A DNA stretch of 64,000 nucleotides from Desmodesmus armatus (Eukaryota > Chlorophyta > Chlorophyceae > Sphaeropleales > Scenedesmaceae), in contig VIIQ02000140.1 in NCBI GenBank assembly GCA_007449985.2, positions 62,001-126,000 on the forward strand, in the 5' to 3' direction. A program made the position numbers and the translations under genes. Within the stretch, counting starts at the first letter, position 1. Each line of letters begins with the position of its first letter. The notes beneath the pieces were generated by a model. The model did no database searches. It was not told where the DNA came from and saw only the letters and a program-made list of their open reading frames with translations. Shown here in pieces: positions 44,826 to 57,754 of the stretch.

Positions 44826-47800
44826 ATGCAGCTTCCCAGTCAGGGGCAAATTCTACAGAGGTGCCGATCAGTTTCGCCGCTCAGGGGATGCCTGTCTGCT
44901 CCTTTGAGATCAGGTATGTACACTTGGATGCCTCGGGGCTCAACGCCTGGTTGCCACGATGTCCGAGTGGGGCCGGGCACTTTCTGCGTCCAACGTCGCT
45001 TGTGTGCAAGTTATTCAACGCATGATCAATCCAATAACTCGTCCGGGTAGGGTGCGACCCTGTATCACCCCCAGCTTGCCACATGTGCATGCCAGGCTGT
45101 GGGTGATTTACTGTGCTTGCCCTCACCAGTGAGCCTCGCGGTGGTCCGCTGCCCCCCATTGCCGTGTCCTACCAGGGAGTTTCACGAGCAGCAGCCATGG
45201 CTGCAGCAGTGCTTCCACCAGCAACAACCACAGCAGCACCAGCAGTGGCCGAAGGGGCCGCTGCATCAGCCAGTCGGGGTACCACCTGCCAGGCAGCAGC
45301 AGCAGCGGCAGTCACAGCAACGTCCCCAGCACCAGCAGCAGGCCCCCTCGCAGCCGTACACCACCGCCCCGTGCTGTGGCAGTGCCTCTTGACCAGCAAG
45401 TGCTGAACCCTGACCTCAGCCTAGACTTGGTGAAGGCGCAGTTCAAGTGTACTTTTGCCACAAACTTTGGCCAGGAGCTCAGGGTGGTGGGAGGTGCCCC
45501 CGAGCTGGGAGCATGGGATGTGACACAGGTGAGTCAGGGCCAGGGAATTTGAGGGAGGATGCAGGATCGCAAGGGATTTTATGTTTGCAGCAGGGGCCCC
45601 CGGGGGAAGGGTGGTACTGCAGTTACCACTGCAGTTGCCACAATCACACCTTGGTGCACGCTGCATCAGGCTTCGTAGAGGTGGGAGCATGGGATGTGAC
45701 ACAGGTGGGTCAGGGCCAGGGTCTACACAGGGAGGATGGGGGAGGCTGAGGGATGGGTGCAGGAGTGCCTGGCACTTTTATGTTTGGGGGAGGGGGAGGG
45801 GTGGTACTGCAGTTGCCACATCTGCACCTTGGTGCACGGTGTATCAGGCTTCGTAGAGGTGAAGTGTTAGGTCATAGTGCTGGTTGTGTGGGGAAGGAAG
45901 GTACCGGGGGTCTGGTACTGCAGGTGGGGCACTGCTCTGTGGTGCATGGTGAGGTTGTAGGGTTGAGGTAAAGGCCAGGATGCTGTTTGGATGTTGGAGG
46001 GCAGGTACTGCCTGGCGTAACTGCAGTCATCATCATCATTACACGTGTTTCCGGCCAGGTTCATTGTGCATGCAGCAAGCTGCAAGCAGCAAATCGACCT
46101 TGGTGCAAGACAAGCAAGACACCACCAGGCGACCAGTGACCTAGGACACTAGAAAGCCTGTGCCAGTTACGGCCACAACGCAGGCATACAAAGGGCATAA
46201 AAGCAGCAGCGCTGAAACGGGCTGCTGACGACCACCCCAAACATGCTGCTGTGTGGTTTCAAAACCAAACTACTGTAGTGGTATTCCCAAGGACCTGTGG
46301 TCAGCAAGTCGCTCGAGTGCCCCAAGCAAGCACTAGGCGTAGCTGGGTGAGCAGAGCTCTGCAACCCACAACAGTAGCTGTTCGCCAGGTCACCACTTCA
46401 GCTGCTGTGCAACCACATATTGAAAACCGCCCCAGAAAACCATCCATGTGGCATCCATATGTCCGTGTTGTGGGATAGGGCGGGTGATCCTAACTAACTA
46501 GTAACTGCAGTACTAGAAAAAAAAGTACTCCCAACAAAGCGTCCAAGACGCACAAATGGCACAGCAGTAGCATCCACTGGCTGCTGGGACTTGCGCGTCG
46601 TGCATCGGCCTATGAGTGCATCTGGGCACTGTGTGGTTGCCTTTGGTAGTGGTAGACTGCCTTCCTGTCCCTGTTCCCCTCCCTAAGTACTTGCCCCCCT
46701 GAGACTTCAGCACTCCCCAACTCTTTTGCCAGCACTCGCTCAGCTATCTCGCCAGTTGCCTCACCTTTCCCCACGCGCCTTGCTGTCTGAGGCGTCTCCC
46801 ATTGCTGCTCCTCCATTCACTCTTCCCCTCCCCTTTGCTGAGGCCCCAGCCTGACCTGGAGCAGCGGTCATGTGTGAATTATGATTGCCTTTCAAGCACG
46901 GGTGCCCATCGCATGCTTGCGTCTGCTCCTGTTGCCTCTCCCTTCTCCCTCACACTCACAACTCAATTCCATAGCTGCTGACACTTGAGCTCCACTCACT
47001 CCCATCCCTGTCCCTCCATTTCCTCCTGCCCCTCCCCCCAGGCCCCAGCCATGACGTGGAGCAGCGGCCATGTGTGGATGATGAACGCCTTCCTGCCCCC
47101 AGGCACCTACCCCTTCAAGGTAGTGGTCTACACCCCAGGGGGCCGGCCAGAGTCAGCTCGCTGGGAGAACGGGCCCAACCGCAGCGTCACCATCGATACC
47201 AGCAGCCCAGAGCTTGGCAACGCAGCTCTTGTTCTCGTTGACTGTGAGTTTGACCAGACACAGCACACCAACACGCAGACGAAGCGCATCACAGGGATAG
47301 GGTTCAAGGCGACAAGCCTGCGCGGAAACCCTCACATGAGCAGCGGGACTGGGCAGCAGCAGCAGCTGCCGTCAGCACAGGCCATGGCTAGCAATGGTAG
47401 TGCTGCTGACAGCAGCTACAGGGCCAGTATGCTTGCAGCGGCCGGCATCCCCACCAGCAAGGTGACTGCCAATGCTGGGGCCCCTGTGCAGCAGCACCAG
47501 CAGCCGGCTGCATACCAGCAGCCACCGCCACCTCAGCAGCAGCAGTACCAGCAGCAGTACCAGCAGCCGCCGCCGCAGCAGCAGCACGAGCCAGCTGCTG
47601 CTGGTGGTGTTCCTGCTGAGCAGATGCCAGGGACAGATGAGTTCAACAACCGCATCGCTGCGTTGGACAGCAGGCTCGCTGCGCTGCTGTCAAAGTCGGG
47701 CAAGCAGGTCCCCCAGCAGGTGGCGCCCCCCAGCAACGGCAATGGCCGTTCCCCTCCTGGCTCCCCACACAGTGCACCCGGCATGAACAACGTCGTGGCT

Positions 47801-50800
47801 GCACCTGCTGGTGCTGCCGCTGTGCTGCCGCCAATGCTTCAGCCTGTGCCGCCACCAGCACCAGCGGCAGCAGTAGCACCAGCGGCAGTTGCACCAGCAC
47901 CTGTGCCAGCGGCAGCTCCTGTTGCTGCTGTGGTGCCAGCAGTAGCAGCTGAGCTTGCTCCCGTTGCTGCTGTTGTGCCAGTGCCAGCAGCAGCAGTAGG
48001 TCGTGTGGCACACCAGCCGCCCCCAGAGGTGCAGGCAGCAGCAGCAGTGTGCAAGGAGGACCCGGGAGCTGCGGATGCATGCAGGGTGGTGACGAAGTTC
48101 ATCCAAGGTGGGTTCTGAGGTCTAGGGTACAGTCTCAGAGTTGGGGTGGAAAGTGGCTAACATGGTCTATTCAGTCTATTCACAAAGTGTCATGTATGCA
48201 GAAGAGCAGATCTGCACAAAATTATGGTGTTTAGTGCGTTGATTGTCAAGTACAAGATGGCAAACTGCTGTTTCCATGGCAGCAAGTCCGGTGCTGTGCT
48301 GTCAAGCTGCCAGCAGAAAAGCCCAGGTATGTTTCGCTTCGTCAACAAGCCCGCCTCTGTGTTTGCCTGCTGTCCTTGCTGCAGAGCACCTTGAGATGAT
48401 TGAGTCCCAGGCCCTTGAGATGATGATGCACAACGACAGGCTGGAAAAACGCATGGCAGCACTGGAGCAGCACACACAGGTGCGATAGCAACACCCGCTT
48501 CAGTGGGTTTGGTTTTGGTGCCTGGACAGGCTGCTTGGGCAGGGCGTTTCTGAGTGCACAGGCATCACAAGCATGCCAGAGCTTAGCACACGCACAGGAG
48601 CCCTACAGCGGTCTGCAGCCTTCACTCAACAGCACATGCCTGCTGCTTTGACCCCCGACTCAAGTTTGCTGATTTGTGCTGCTGCAGGACTATGACGACA
48701 ACATCATGCTGGCCCTAGCAGACAGCCTGCAGCTCACACCCGATGAGGATCTGGCACAGAAGCCTGATCCCATCCCTGCTGCTGCTGCCCAGCCAGCACA
48801 AGCACAGGCACCAGCAGCTCCTGCAGCAGCCAGTAGCAAGGGCTCCAGTCTCAACAGTACCCCTGCAGCAGGGCTGACAGCAGCAGCAGCAGCACCTGCA
48901 GCAGCAGATGCTCCTGTAGCAGATGCTTCGGAGCTTGTTAAGAGCTTCATGGCGAGCTTCGGCAGCAGCAGTATGCTTTCAGCAGGGCAGCAGCACCCAG
49001 CTTCGTCGGACCCCCTGGCCCCAGCAGCAGGCTTTGACAGCCCCTTGGCAGTTATGGTGGGCGATGATTACGTCATCGACATAACTGCCTCTCAGGAGGA
49101 GCACATGGCTGACCTGCTCTCAGAGCACGAGCAGCAGCAGGAGCAAGAGGCTCTTGCTGCCGCAGCCGCTGCTGCCGCTCCTCAGCACGAGCATGCAGAT
49201 GTGCACGCAGATGTGCATGCATCTGCTGCTTGGGCCGGTGAGCAGCTCGACCTAGAGCAGCAGCACCAGCCAGACCAGCACGAGGATCACGAGCAGCAGC
49301 ACGACGAGCTGCATGTGCCAGGCAACGGCAGCAGCGCAGAGGCGTTTGCTGCTGCGCTGGACGCAGCAACGCCTGCCTTCCCTATGACTCTGGACTTTGG
49401 TCCCTCCTTTGGTGCTGACTCCTCCTACGAGTCTCCAGCATGGGGACTCAACGCCGCAGCACAGCAGCCCAGCACGAGCAGCAGCAGCAGTGCAGGCCCG
49501 GTGCCGTACAACAACCCGGACCCCAACTGGCAGGCAGCACATGCACGGGCTCTGCAGTGGGCCAGCAACCAGATCGAACCTGAGGAAGAGGAGGAAGATT
49601 TGGAGGATGAGGAGGTCCCTTGGTGGCTCAAGGATAACCTCCCTGCAGCGCGCAAGGCCCCTACACCCATCGGCGGCAGTAGCGGCCTGTCCTCCCCTCC
49701 CAACAGCCCTACCAGCGGTAGCAGGCTGCGTTGGAGCCGGGCCCGCTTCACCTCTCCTGCACACTTGCTCACTGCAGAGCAGCAGCAGGAGGATGAGCAG
49801 CAGGAGGAGGGCGGTGAGGAAGGCAGCAGCAGCGGCAGGTCCCTGCGCCGCCCAACAGCAGCACAGGCGGCGTTCACTGGCTCGGCTGTGACTCTAGCCA
49901 CAGCAACACCTGCTACAGCCGCCGCGGCAGCAGCAGCCGCTGCCGCATCTCCCCTGGTGCAGAACCTGCAGCAGCATGCCTATAAAGCCGCGAAGGCCAT
50001 CGGCCAGTCAGACCAGGCTGCCGCTATCGCAGCTACTGCCATCGCGTCCCGCGTGGCATTCGGCTGCGACCCCGAGGCAGCAGCCGCCAGCATTAGCAGC
50101 CCCCGCCGCCGCCGCCGCAGCGGCAGCAATGGCAGCAGCGGCGTCGACACCGGCAGCATTGCAGGTGCCATGGCTGCTGCCATCAAGACGAGGCAGCAGG
50201 TGCTTGCAGTCACCGACTTAGCAGCACAGCTGGCAGCAGCAGGGGATAAGACCGGGACCACAGGGGCACCGGACCTTGGCGGTGCGTCAGCACAGGGTTT
50301 AGACGCAGGGGTGGCAGGGTTTGACCCACGACCCGAAAGCTTGGTGCCTACGGTCACCGCAGGTCCCTTCCAGCTCGCGGACGATGTGCTGGTCCTGCCG
50401 TCAGCCCAGCAGATCGCCACTGCTGCTACAGGTGCCGGTGCCAACGGCAGCATGGGATTAGTCCTGCAGTATGGGGAGGCAGCAGAGGGAGAGGACAGCA
50501 ACAGCAGTGGGGAGGATGCTGAGCCTTCAGATGCTGAGCTGATGCAGCTTGCAGCCCTGCAGCATGAGAACCTCATGCTGTCCGAGCTAGCTTCCCTGCA
50601 CACGCGTGTGATCAGCCTGCATGAGCAGGCAATGAAGCTCGAAAAGGAGGCCAACGCAGACATGGAGCTTGGCATGGCTGGCAGCAGTAGCAGCAGTACC
50701 AGCAGTACATCGAGCCTTGAGGAGGAGGCAGGGGAGGGGGATGAGGTGGGCGGCGTGCTGGGGCTTGCGCTGAAGACAGCAGAGAGGCAGAACGGCAGCA

Positions 50801-53236
50801 GGCGCAAGCACGATGCGTCAGCGGTGAAGAAGTTGATGGCAGCCGTGCAGCTGCGCATGGAGGCTGCACTGCTGCAGAAGGAAGCGAGCGAGAAGCGCCG
50901 CGCGCTGAATGCGATGCGCTCGGCAGCAGCGTCGGCATCTGCTGCCACCTTTGACCGCCACTGGCAGGTGGCGGAGGCCGCGCAGCAGCAGGTGGCAGAG
51001 GTTGCGCAGCAGCAGCTGCAGCAGGAGAAGCAGCAGGAAGAGGATGGTGACAACGACGACAGCGGTGATGATAGTGGGGACGATGACAGCAGTGGCAGCA
51101 ATGGCGGCGGCTACGGCGGTGGTGGCGGCAGCAGCAGCTTGGAGGCAGTGCCGGTGAGTGCTGCTGCTGGCAGCAGTGTCGCTGCCGTGTCTATGGCAGC
51201 AGCTGCCACGGCGGCAGCAGCAGCGGCTCCGGAAGCCGCTGCTGCACCTGCCGCCCCTGCAGCAGCAGCAGCAGCACCTTGGAGCTCCTTTGAGGTGCAG
51301 CCAGTGGCAGCAGCGGCGTTCGCTCCTGCAGCAGCAGCAGCAGCGCCCGTTGCTCCTGCAGCGGCGGCTGCAGCACCTGCAGCCGCAGAGCTTGCTCCTG
51401 AGCCTCCGCTCCTGCAGAGGGTGCGGCCCATGTCCACTACCTCTGCGGTAGCTGGTGTTATGAGCAGCAACGACCAGGGATACCCACAAGGGACAGCACC
51501 TGCAGCTGCAGCAGCTGCTGCCGCCCAGCACTACAGCAGCAGCAGCAGCAGCGTAATGGGTGTGCAGAGCTCAGCACCTGCGCCTGCAGCAGCGCCGCTG
51601 TTTGGGAGTGCACTTCAGAGCAGCAGCTTGCCAGCTCGAGCTGTTGGGGTGCCAGAAGCTGTGCAGGAAGATATGCAGGTGAGAACTGGTGCACTTGTTT
51701 TTGCATGTACAGGATCTTTGCTGTGGTTGTGTTGCCTTTGACACTCGGACGCGTACTTGTTACGGTATGGGTGAGGGTTTGGGGGCAGTTGAAGAGCAAT
51801 GTTGGAGGTGCATACAGTGTTTTCAGGGGGGCTGTCTTGCTTGCCTGTGGGAAAGGTGCCAAGCATTGCTGCTGCTGTCGAGAGCTCAGCAGTTTGTCCC
51901 CACAAGAAAGAAAGCTCAGCATTGCTGTTTTGTTGTGTTGCACCCTGCAGGCCATGCGCAGCAAGATTGCAGAACTGCGGCGAAAGGTATCTGGCAGGAA
52001 GACCCAGATCGCAGCACTGATTGGTGGAGCACGCCCCGACGCAGTCGCAGCTCTGGCAGCATCCCCAACATCAGGTGCTGCTGCTGCTGCCCTGGCGCTC
52101 CCAGCAGGTCTGGCAGCTGCCGAGGGCACGGGCAGTGCTGCAAGCCTACTGGGTGCAGCAGCTGCTGCCGCTGCAGCTACAGCCGTTGCTGCTGCTGTGC
52201 CGACCGTACCTATGGCCCCACCAGAGACACCAACGGTCATGGAGCAGCAGCAGGGGAGCGGGTCTGATGCTGCTGCACAGCACCAGGCGTCTGCAGCACT
52301 CAAGACTGCTGCTGTTGCGTCCCTGAGCGGGCTGCTGCAACAACAGCAGCAGGTGCTGCAGCAGGCAGCCCCAGGGGTGCTCGCTTTGCCAGCCGTGTGC
52401 TGAAGAGCCCTGCGTTGGTGACCCCTACCAGCAGTGAGAGCAACTACAAGAGCATCTACGACAGCAGCGATGCTGCTAGCAGCAGCGTCAGCACCAGCGC
52501 CAGCAGCACCCCTCCTGCAAGGCAGGATCGGTTGGCCGAGCTGCAGGCACGGACTGCTGCTGCTGTCGCAGCAAGGGAGCAGCTTAGTCAGCAGGCGCTG
52601 GAAGCTCAGCAGGCGCTCGCACGCATCTCGTCTTCCCGCCAAGCTGCTGCAGCAGCCGCCGCGGCCGTTGGCGCTGCTGCTGGTGCTGTCGTCGCAGCTA
52701 AGGGAGGGCATACCCGCCCTGCAGCAGCAGCTGCTGTCTCTGGTGGGGATGGCAGCGGTGCCAGCAGTGCAGGCAGCAGTAGGGCAGAGGCGCTGAGTCA
52801 GCGTGCGGAGCAGGCGGCGAAAGCAGTAGAGGCGCTCAGCAACTGGGAGAGCCAGGCAGCTACTGTAAAGCAGTCTCTGCAGGACCTTGAGCAGCAGGCT
52901 GCTGCTGCACTGGCAGAACTCGAGGCTCATGAGGCCCAGCGGCAGTCGGGGCAGCTGCTGCGGCAGCAGCTGATGATGAGGCACAAGCAGCAGCAGGCAC
53001 AGGTTTCGCATGGGTGGCAGCAGGCAGCCATGGCAACCGTGAGCTCCCTAGGTGGTGCTGGGGGTCCTGCTGCGGTGTCTCCTGCAGTTGCTGGCGGGGG
53101 ATTAGTCATGCAGGTGTCGGAGGTGTGCAGCGCGGTGCCTGATCCTGCTGCTTCCGCGGTGATCATGGGGCTGAGTGCGGTTACTGCTGTGCAGGCTGCA
53201 GGACACATCCTGCATGACACTGCATGGCACATGTGA
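44826..53236 (+). CDS. Plastid-targeted CBM20 starch-binding protein with long low-complexity/coiled-coil tail (SAGA-like)
   Basis: Exons 44826-44913, 45134-45528, 47042-48107, 48385-48479, 48688-51678 and 51951-53236; about 1,970 residues after one added base. The first 100 residues (MQLPSQGQILQRCRSVSPLR onward) are Ser/Arg/Ala rich and nearly free of acid residues, as in chloroplast transit peptides. Then a full CBM20 domain split by an intron: AQFKCTFATNFGQELRVVGG, APELGAWDVTQ, WMMNAFLPPGTYPFKVVVY, ARWENGPNRSVTI. The rest is Ala/Gln/Ser-rich with helical heptad stretches (LEMIESQALEMMMHNDRLEK; ARTAAAVAAREQLSQQALEA; QSLQDLEQQAAAALAELEAH). This matches the layout of Chlamydomonas SAGA1/SAGA2, which shape the starch sheath of the pyrenoid and bind Rubisco. 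No exact Rubisco-binding motif ([DN]W[RK]xx[LIVA]) was found; PNWQAAHA and SNWESQAA are near misses. A frame break near 52369-52390 needs one added base. Confidence 0.72.
45500..45720. repeat. Echo of CBM20 exon 2 end plus donor
   Basis: gggagcatgggatgtgacacag followed by gtgagtcagggccaggg at 45507-45545 recurs at 45682-45720 with gtgggtcagggccaggg, about 175 bp into the intron. The ttggtgcacg-tgtatcagg-cttcgtagag block is also doubled (45651, 45831). Confidence 0.9.
46841..47089. repeat. Echo of CBM20 exon 3 start plus acceptor
   Basis: aggccccagcctgacctggagcagcgg at 46841 precedes the true start aggccccagccatgacgtgg at 47040 by 199 bp. The copy keeps the AG. Confidence 0.88.
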
Positions 53237-55551
53237 GCGTGTGGTGCTGCTGTGCTGGGGTGCTTCGTTTTGGCGGGAAGCTTGAGGAAGGCCGTGCAGG
53301 CATGGTTGGAAGCAAGCAAGGTGTGATGTTCGTACAAGGGTGTCTTGCTGCCTTGTGTGTTGAGTGGGTTGCTGTTTGGGGTTGAGGTGTTGGGGCGGGT
53401 GGTGGCTGGAATCATGGGCAGGCAGCTACCGTGCTGACTGCTTGAGAGCTTATCCTTTTTGATGTGTTTACTGACGTGGATGGACAGCAGTAGTAGGGCC
53501 ACAGCAGGCGGTGATGGTGATGGTTATCAACATGCAGTTTGCATCTAATCCAGCCTTGCTTTGCTGCATCAGCAGATGAGCAGCTGTTTCTGAGTGGGTG
53601 AGAAACCGACAGAGTGGGGGCAGACTGGGGTTGGTCACTATTTGGTTCGTGTGCCCGCCTCAACTGCAAGAGCAGGAGCATGCATATGACGTGCATGCGA
53701 TAGTCTTCACGCTGCTGCGTGTGCTGGCTTCAGCCTCCTTGTGTACATACCTCTTCTTATGCAGCAACAGCAGCAGCGCGTGTGTGTATTGTGTGAGAGC
53801 CCAGCACCAGTGTGGCACACACGGTGGTGGGTGGCTGTGACTAAGTGTGCGAGGCGACGAGTGGGGTGACAGTTGGAGTGTGTTGAGTTGAGGCACAAAA
53901 CGGCTGTGTATGTGCTGTGCTGAGGGATTGTGGCTCTTGACTTCTGTCTGGCTACCCCAGATGCTTGCACAGTTTGCCAGGCCATCCCACGTGCATGCAC
54001 AGGGGTGACTGGTTGTACCTCAATTTTTCCTCCGAGACGGCTGCGAACAGCTAACAGAGAGACAAGCAGGTGCTTTGCATAGCTGCACAGTCTGTGCAGT
54101 CTTGACTGAGTGGGAACCGGTGCAGCATCCAGCAACAGCACACCCTATCACATGTGTCTGACCCGGAGTTTTCTGCAAGGTGTGTGTTGGTTTTGTGCTG
54201 TGCGTCGCTGGGCGCATGCCAGTTGCTGCGAACCGATCGCTTTCAGAGTTGTGTTGTGTGCAGAGCTGCAAACAAAGCAGCAGGGGTGACAGCAGGGTGT
54301 GTATCTGCCGTATGTGGCCGTTTACTAACTGTTATTTTGCACCGGCTGCCAGTGTTCCTATCTTTGTGTGCATCCTATTGCAGGTGTGTTGGTGTACAGC
54401 TGTGGATTGTGCTGCTGTTGAGTACCCCGGTGTATGGCCTCGTGGGCTGATGTTCCCGCCAAGGTGATTTCTGGAGCATCCTACTGTTGGGTGCTCCATC
54501 CATTCGTGTACAGTTGTGGATTAAGCACTGGTCCTGCACGTGCACAGAGTGTACGATGTGTGACAGATGCAGCAGGTGTGACTGCGGAGGGCGTGTACAG
54601 ATCCCGGAGCATGTTGGCGCTGCCTCGTGCTGTGCTGTGGCCTGCTGGCGATCAAAGCAGGGCGATGACACCCTCCCTTGGGTGCTTGACCCCTGCTTGT
54701 GAGCCAGCAATTTTGAGGCCCGGCCGGTTGGTTCATTCACCGAGGCTGCAGGCTGTTGACCACCTAGGCACCCATTTGTGTCAGGGTTGTACGAGTGTGC
54801 ACAGGTATTCTGTGCATTTTGCAGATATGCTGTGTGCATGGTGGTACATCTTTCCGAGCCCCCGAGGCTGGCAGTGTGTGGTTATGCGTAACATACGACC
54901 TGGGATCAAGATTGCACCACAACTCCTACCTGCGGCTCTGCAGTAGTTTTAACAATGAGGCATCGGCTGACAGTCGCGTGAGAATTGAGAGGTCTACCCC
55001 CACACTGTGTGCCTGGGTAGGCTTCTGCTGCAATGTGACCATTGTGTGGAGTGGAGGGGTGGTGTTGTATTGTGAGGAGTATTTGAGTGGCTGAGTGTGA
55101 GTGTGACGCTCTTTGCTGACAACAGTGGCATGTTATGGTTGGTGCGTGTGGGTGGCTGTGTATGGCTCTTGGCAGGTGTGTAATAGTCACCATCCCCAGG
55201 CACACAGGATCAACAACCGGGCCTGACAGCAGCATCCGACACAGCAAGGATCACACTGGTATGAACACAGAGCACACATGTGAGATCAGCACCCAGTAAC
55301 AGGGGCTTTTGGACCCCAATGCACATATGCTAGCTACACAATAATCCTCTAGGCCAAACACACCACCACCGCGTTGTACACATGCACTAGCTAAGGCAAT
55401 CGCTGCCACCAGCGAGCCCTACGGTCAGTAAGGAATGCTGACCGGCAGTCACTTCGACTATTTGCACACCCATTGCGACATCCAGGTGTGCCAACCTCGT
55501 TGCCAGTGCAAGGGATACAAGTCAGCCCCAGTCAACACATGGACTGGGAAG
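53237..55551. other. Intergenic between CBM20 gene and RibD gene
   Basis: Convergent 3' flanks. Open frames up to about 170 codons occur on both strands but have GT/TG-rich or random composition and no motif. Near-repeats around tgtacagctgtggatt (54396, 54508) are the only structure noticed. Confidence 0.45.
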
Positions 55552-57350
55552 TCAGCTGGTGGCTTGCTGCTTCATGCGCTCCATGAATTCTTCGTTTATG
55601 CTGTAGCACTCCTGCTGCTCCTCCCCGCCTATTAGCGCCACCTCTATTCCCGCCGCCTGCAGTGTGGCAAAGCCTGCCGCAGCCACCAGGGGGTTGGGGT
55701 CGCCAACACCAACCACAACCTGCGTAGTCACAAAGTAGCAGAGACAACAACGCCTGTTGACCACTGCAACATGCATGGCATCTGTATCTAGGGCATCACT
55801 GGGCTGTTTCAGCCAGCAGAAGGCAAAACAGCTGGCTGCACCCTTGTATACGAGGCTGTGGCACACTGCTGCAGCACATTGCAGGCTGTAGCACACTGCT
55901 GCAGCAGCCTGGTCTGTGACATTAGGCTGTAATACACTGCTTTGCGGTGGCGGCTGTGGTGAGAGTGGCCACCGGTGCCAGGGCGATGTGTTGGCGCTGC
56001 ATGCCGCAGCACGTGCACGTGCCCATGCACTCCCTCTCACCCGCGCCACTTTCGCATCTACCAATGCCTGACTGCAGGGCGGTGTGCGCCCAAAGTGATT
56101 GCACGGCTCCAGCGTCACATACGCCGTCGCACCCTCAGCAGCACGACCTGCAGCAGCAAGGCAAAGGATGGATAGGGGGCAAAAGAGGTGGGAAAAGAAA
56201 GAGGTGGGGCCATGAACCGCTCAGGGGAAGCGGCCGCAAAGCAAAGGCTGAAAAGGATACAGTACAGGTTGCCCTTGTCCCAAGGAGCCGTCATCAGTTG
56301 GCAAACTTGTTGAGTGTATCGCCAGTGCTTGGGCTGAGCTTGCTGCAGCTGCTCTAGGAACAACAGCTCAGCTGCAAAGGTTTGGAGCAGCCACAGAGCG
56401 TGGCTTGGGAGCTACCATGTGGGAGATGGGTGCTGCAGCTGCATGTTCAGCCCAGTCTGGACGTTCTGGGCTGCTAGCATGCAACTACTGCTCCCTCTGC
56501 TCAGCTGCAACAGCGGCCAGCAAAACTGATCAAGGAGAGAACTTGCTTGCCCCGCACACTGCACCCCCATCCCCTGGTGACTTGCTGTTCTGAGTGCACC
56601 CCCATCCCCTGCCGCCCCCCCCCCCCCCCCCCCCCCCTGCTGATGTGCTGCTCTGAGTGTCCCCCCCCCCCCGCCCCGTCTACCGCCCACTGACCTGCTG
56701 CTCTGAGTGCGTACACCTCTGCATGAGGCATGCCAGCCTTGGGGTGGAACCCCTCACCAACGACCTGTTGTAGCAGCACACAAACACAACTGATGCAATG
56801 CAGCACACGGCATGTCCACCAATAGTGATTGGATAATCTTTCCAGCCTGCCTCAAACGGAAACAGTGCACCGGCTGATCACCATCGCAGCATCCAGCGAG
56901 GTGAACAGGTGCAAACACATGTGTTGTGTTGTACATGCATGCTAGGCTATTGTAAGGAAGCGAATGTGTGACATCATGCTTGTGTGGTTGAGTAATGCCT
57001 CCAAAAGCGGGGAATCATATCGCAGGGTCACCTGTCCATCCTTGACGATGACACAGCCCACTGCTGGGTTGGGGTATGTGTGCCCCAACCCTCGCGACGC
57101 AAGCTGCAGGGCCTGCTGCATGTAGGCTCGGTCTTGTTCAGTCACTGCAGTACATGCGATCAAAACTGAGCTGATTGAGACTGGATGGCAGCCCCTGTGC
57201 AGTGTGCTCCAGTCACACACCCTACACACCTGCTGCTCTTGCTGTTGTGCTGCTGCACCTGCACGTAAGGCGCGGACGTTGTGGCCGTGCAATCGGCAAC
57301 GACTGAAGTCTATTATGGACAATATGCGACTGGAACTGCAGCGCCTGCAT
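55552..57350 (-). CDS. RibD-type riboflavin deaminase (pyrimidine deaminase), deaminase domain only
   Basis: Second step of riboflavin synthesis: deaminates 2,5-diamino-6-ribosylamino-4-pyrimidinone 5'-phosphate, in the plastid. Exons 57350-57230, 57144-57032, 56764-56695, 56147-56041 and 55719-55552 join in phase, giving 192 residues. The first 40 residues (MQALQFQSHIVHNRLQSLPI onward) are Arg/Ser/Thr rich without acid residues, a likely transit peptide. Catalytic and zinc motifs are intact: TYPNPAVGCVIV, GMPHAEVYAL (His ligand and Glu proton shuttle), TLEPCNHFGRTPPC (two Cys ligands), and VGDPNPLVAAAG. The protein ends 15 residues after ECYSINEEFM, where bacterial RibD and plant PYRD pass into the reductase-fold domain; that domain is absent. 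Head to head with the NUP42-like gene. Confidence 0.86.
56579..56715. repeat. Echoes of RibD exon 3 end with poly-C runs
   Basis: The exon end and donor (plus-strand tgacctgctgctctgagtgc at 56691) recur as shorter copies at 56643-56660 and 56579-56598, separated by C runs of up to about 30. Copies are only 15-20 bp, so less certain than others. Confidence 0.6.
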
Positions 57351-57754
57351 TGCTGCTTGCTTCAGTGTCGCAGTGATCTGCTTGTGATCAGAAAAAACAA
57401 ACAGAGGGTCGCCCTGGCCTGAGCGGTCGAGCGCTCTTTTCTTACTGCAACTGCTATGTACATAGTGCGTCTGCTAGTTTACGGCCAACGAGCTAGTGTC
57501 ATAACTGTGTGCAAGAGTGCAAGTGCAAGTGCCTACCATAAGTTGCATATATGGGAGCGAGTGCAACAGCAGGGATGTATTTTGGCGTGATATCAACCAA
57601 TTCATTCAACCAACCAGGAGCAGCGTGTTCCTTTGTTGTGATCAAGTTATGCCAGCAGACCTGCTGCACTGTATGACCAACTGAGAGGACACAACGGCAG
57701 ATCTGCTTCACACCCCTCTGGTGACAGCAGCTGCTCAATAGTACCTGCTTCCTC
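57351..57754. promoter_or_regulatory. Divergent promoter region, RibD and NUP42-like genes
   Basis: 404 bp between the RibD ATG and the first plausible ATG of the plus-strand gene. No core-promoter motif is certain. A CCCH zinc-finger exon, expected for NUP42, was sought here and not found. Confidence 0.45.

Noticed and set aside
49980..53011. Long minus-strand frames (373 and 517 codons) opposite the CBM20 gene
   Set aside because: Ser/Cys/Ala-rich shadows of GCA/GCT-codon-rich coding sequence on the plus strand, with no motif of their own.
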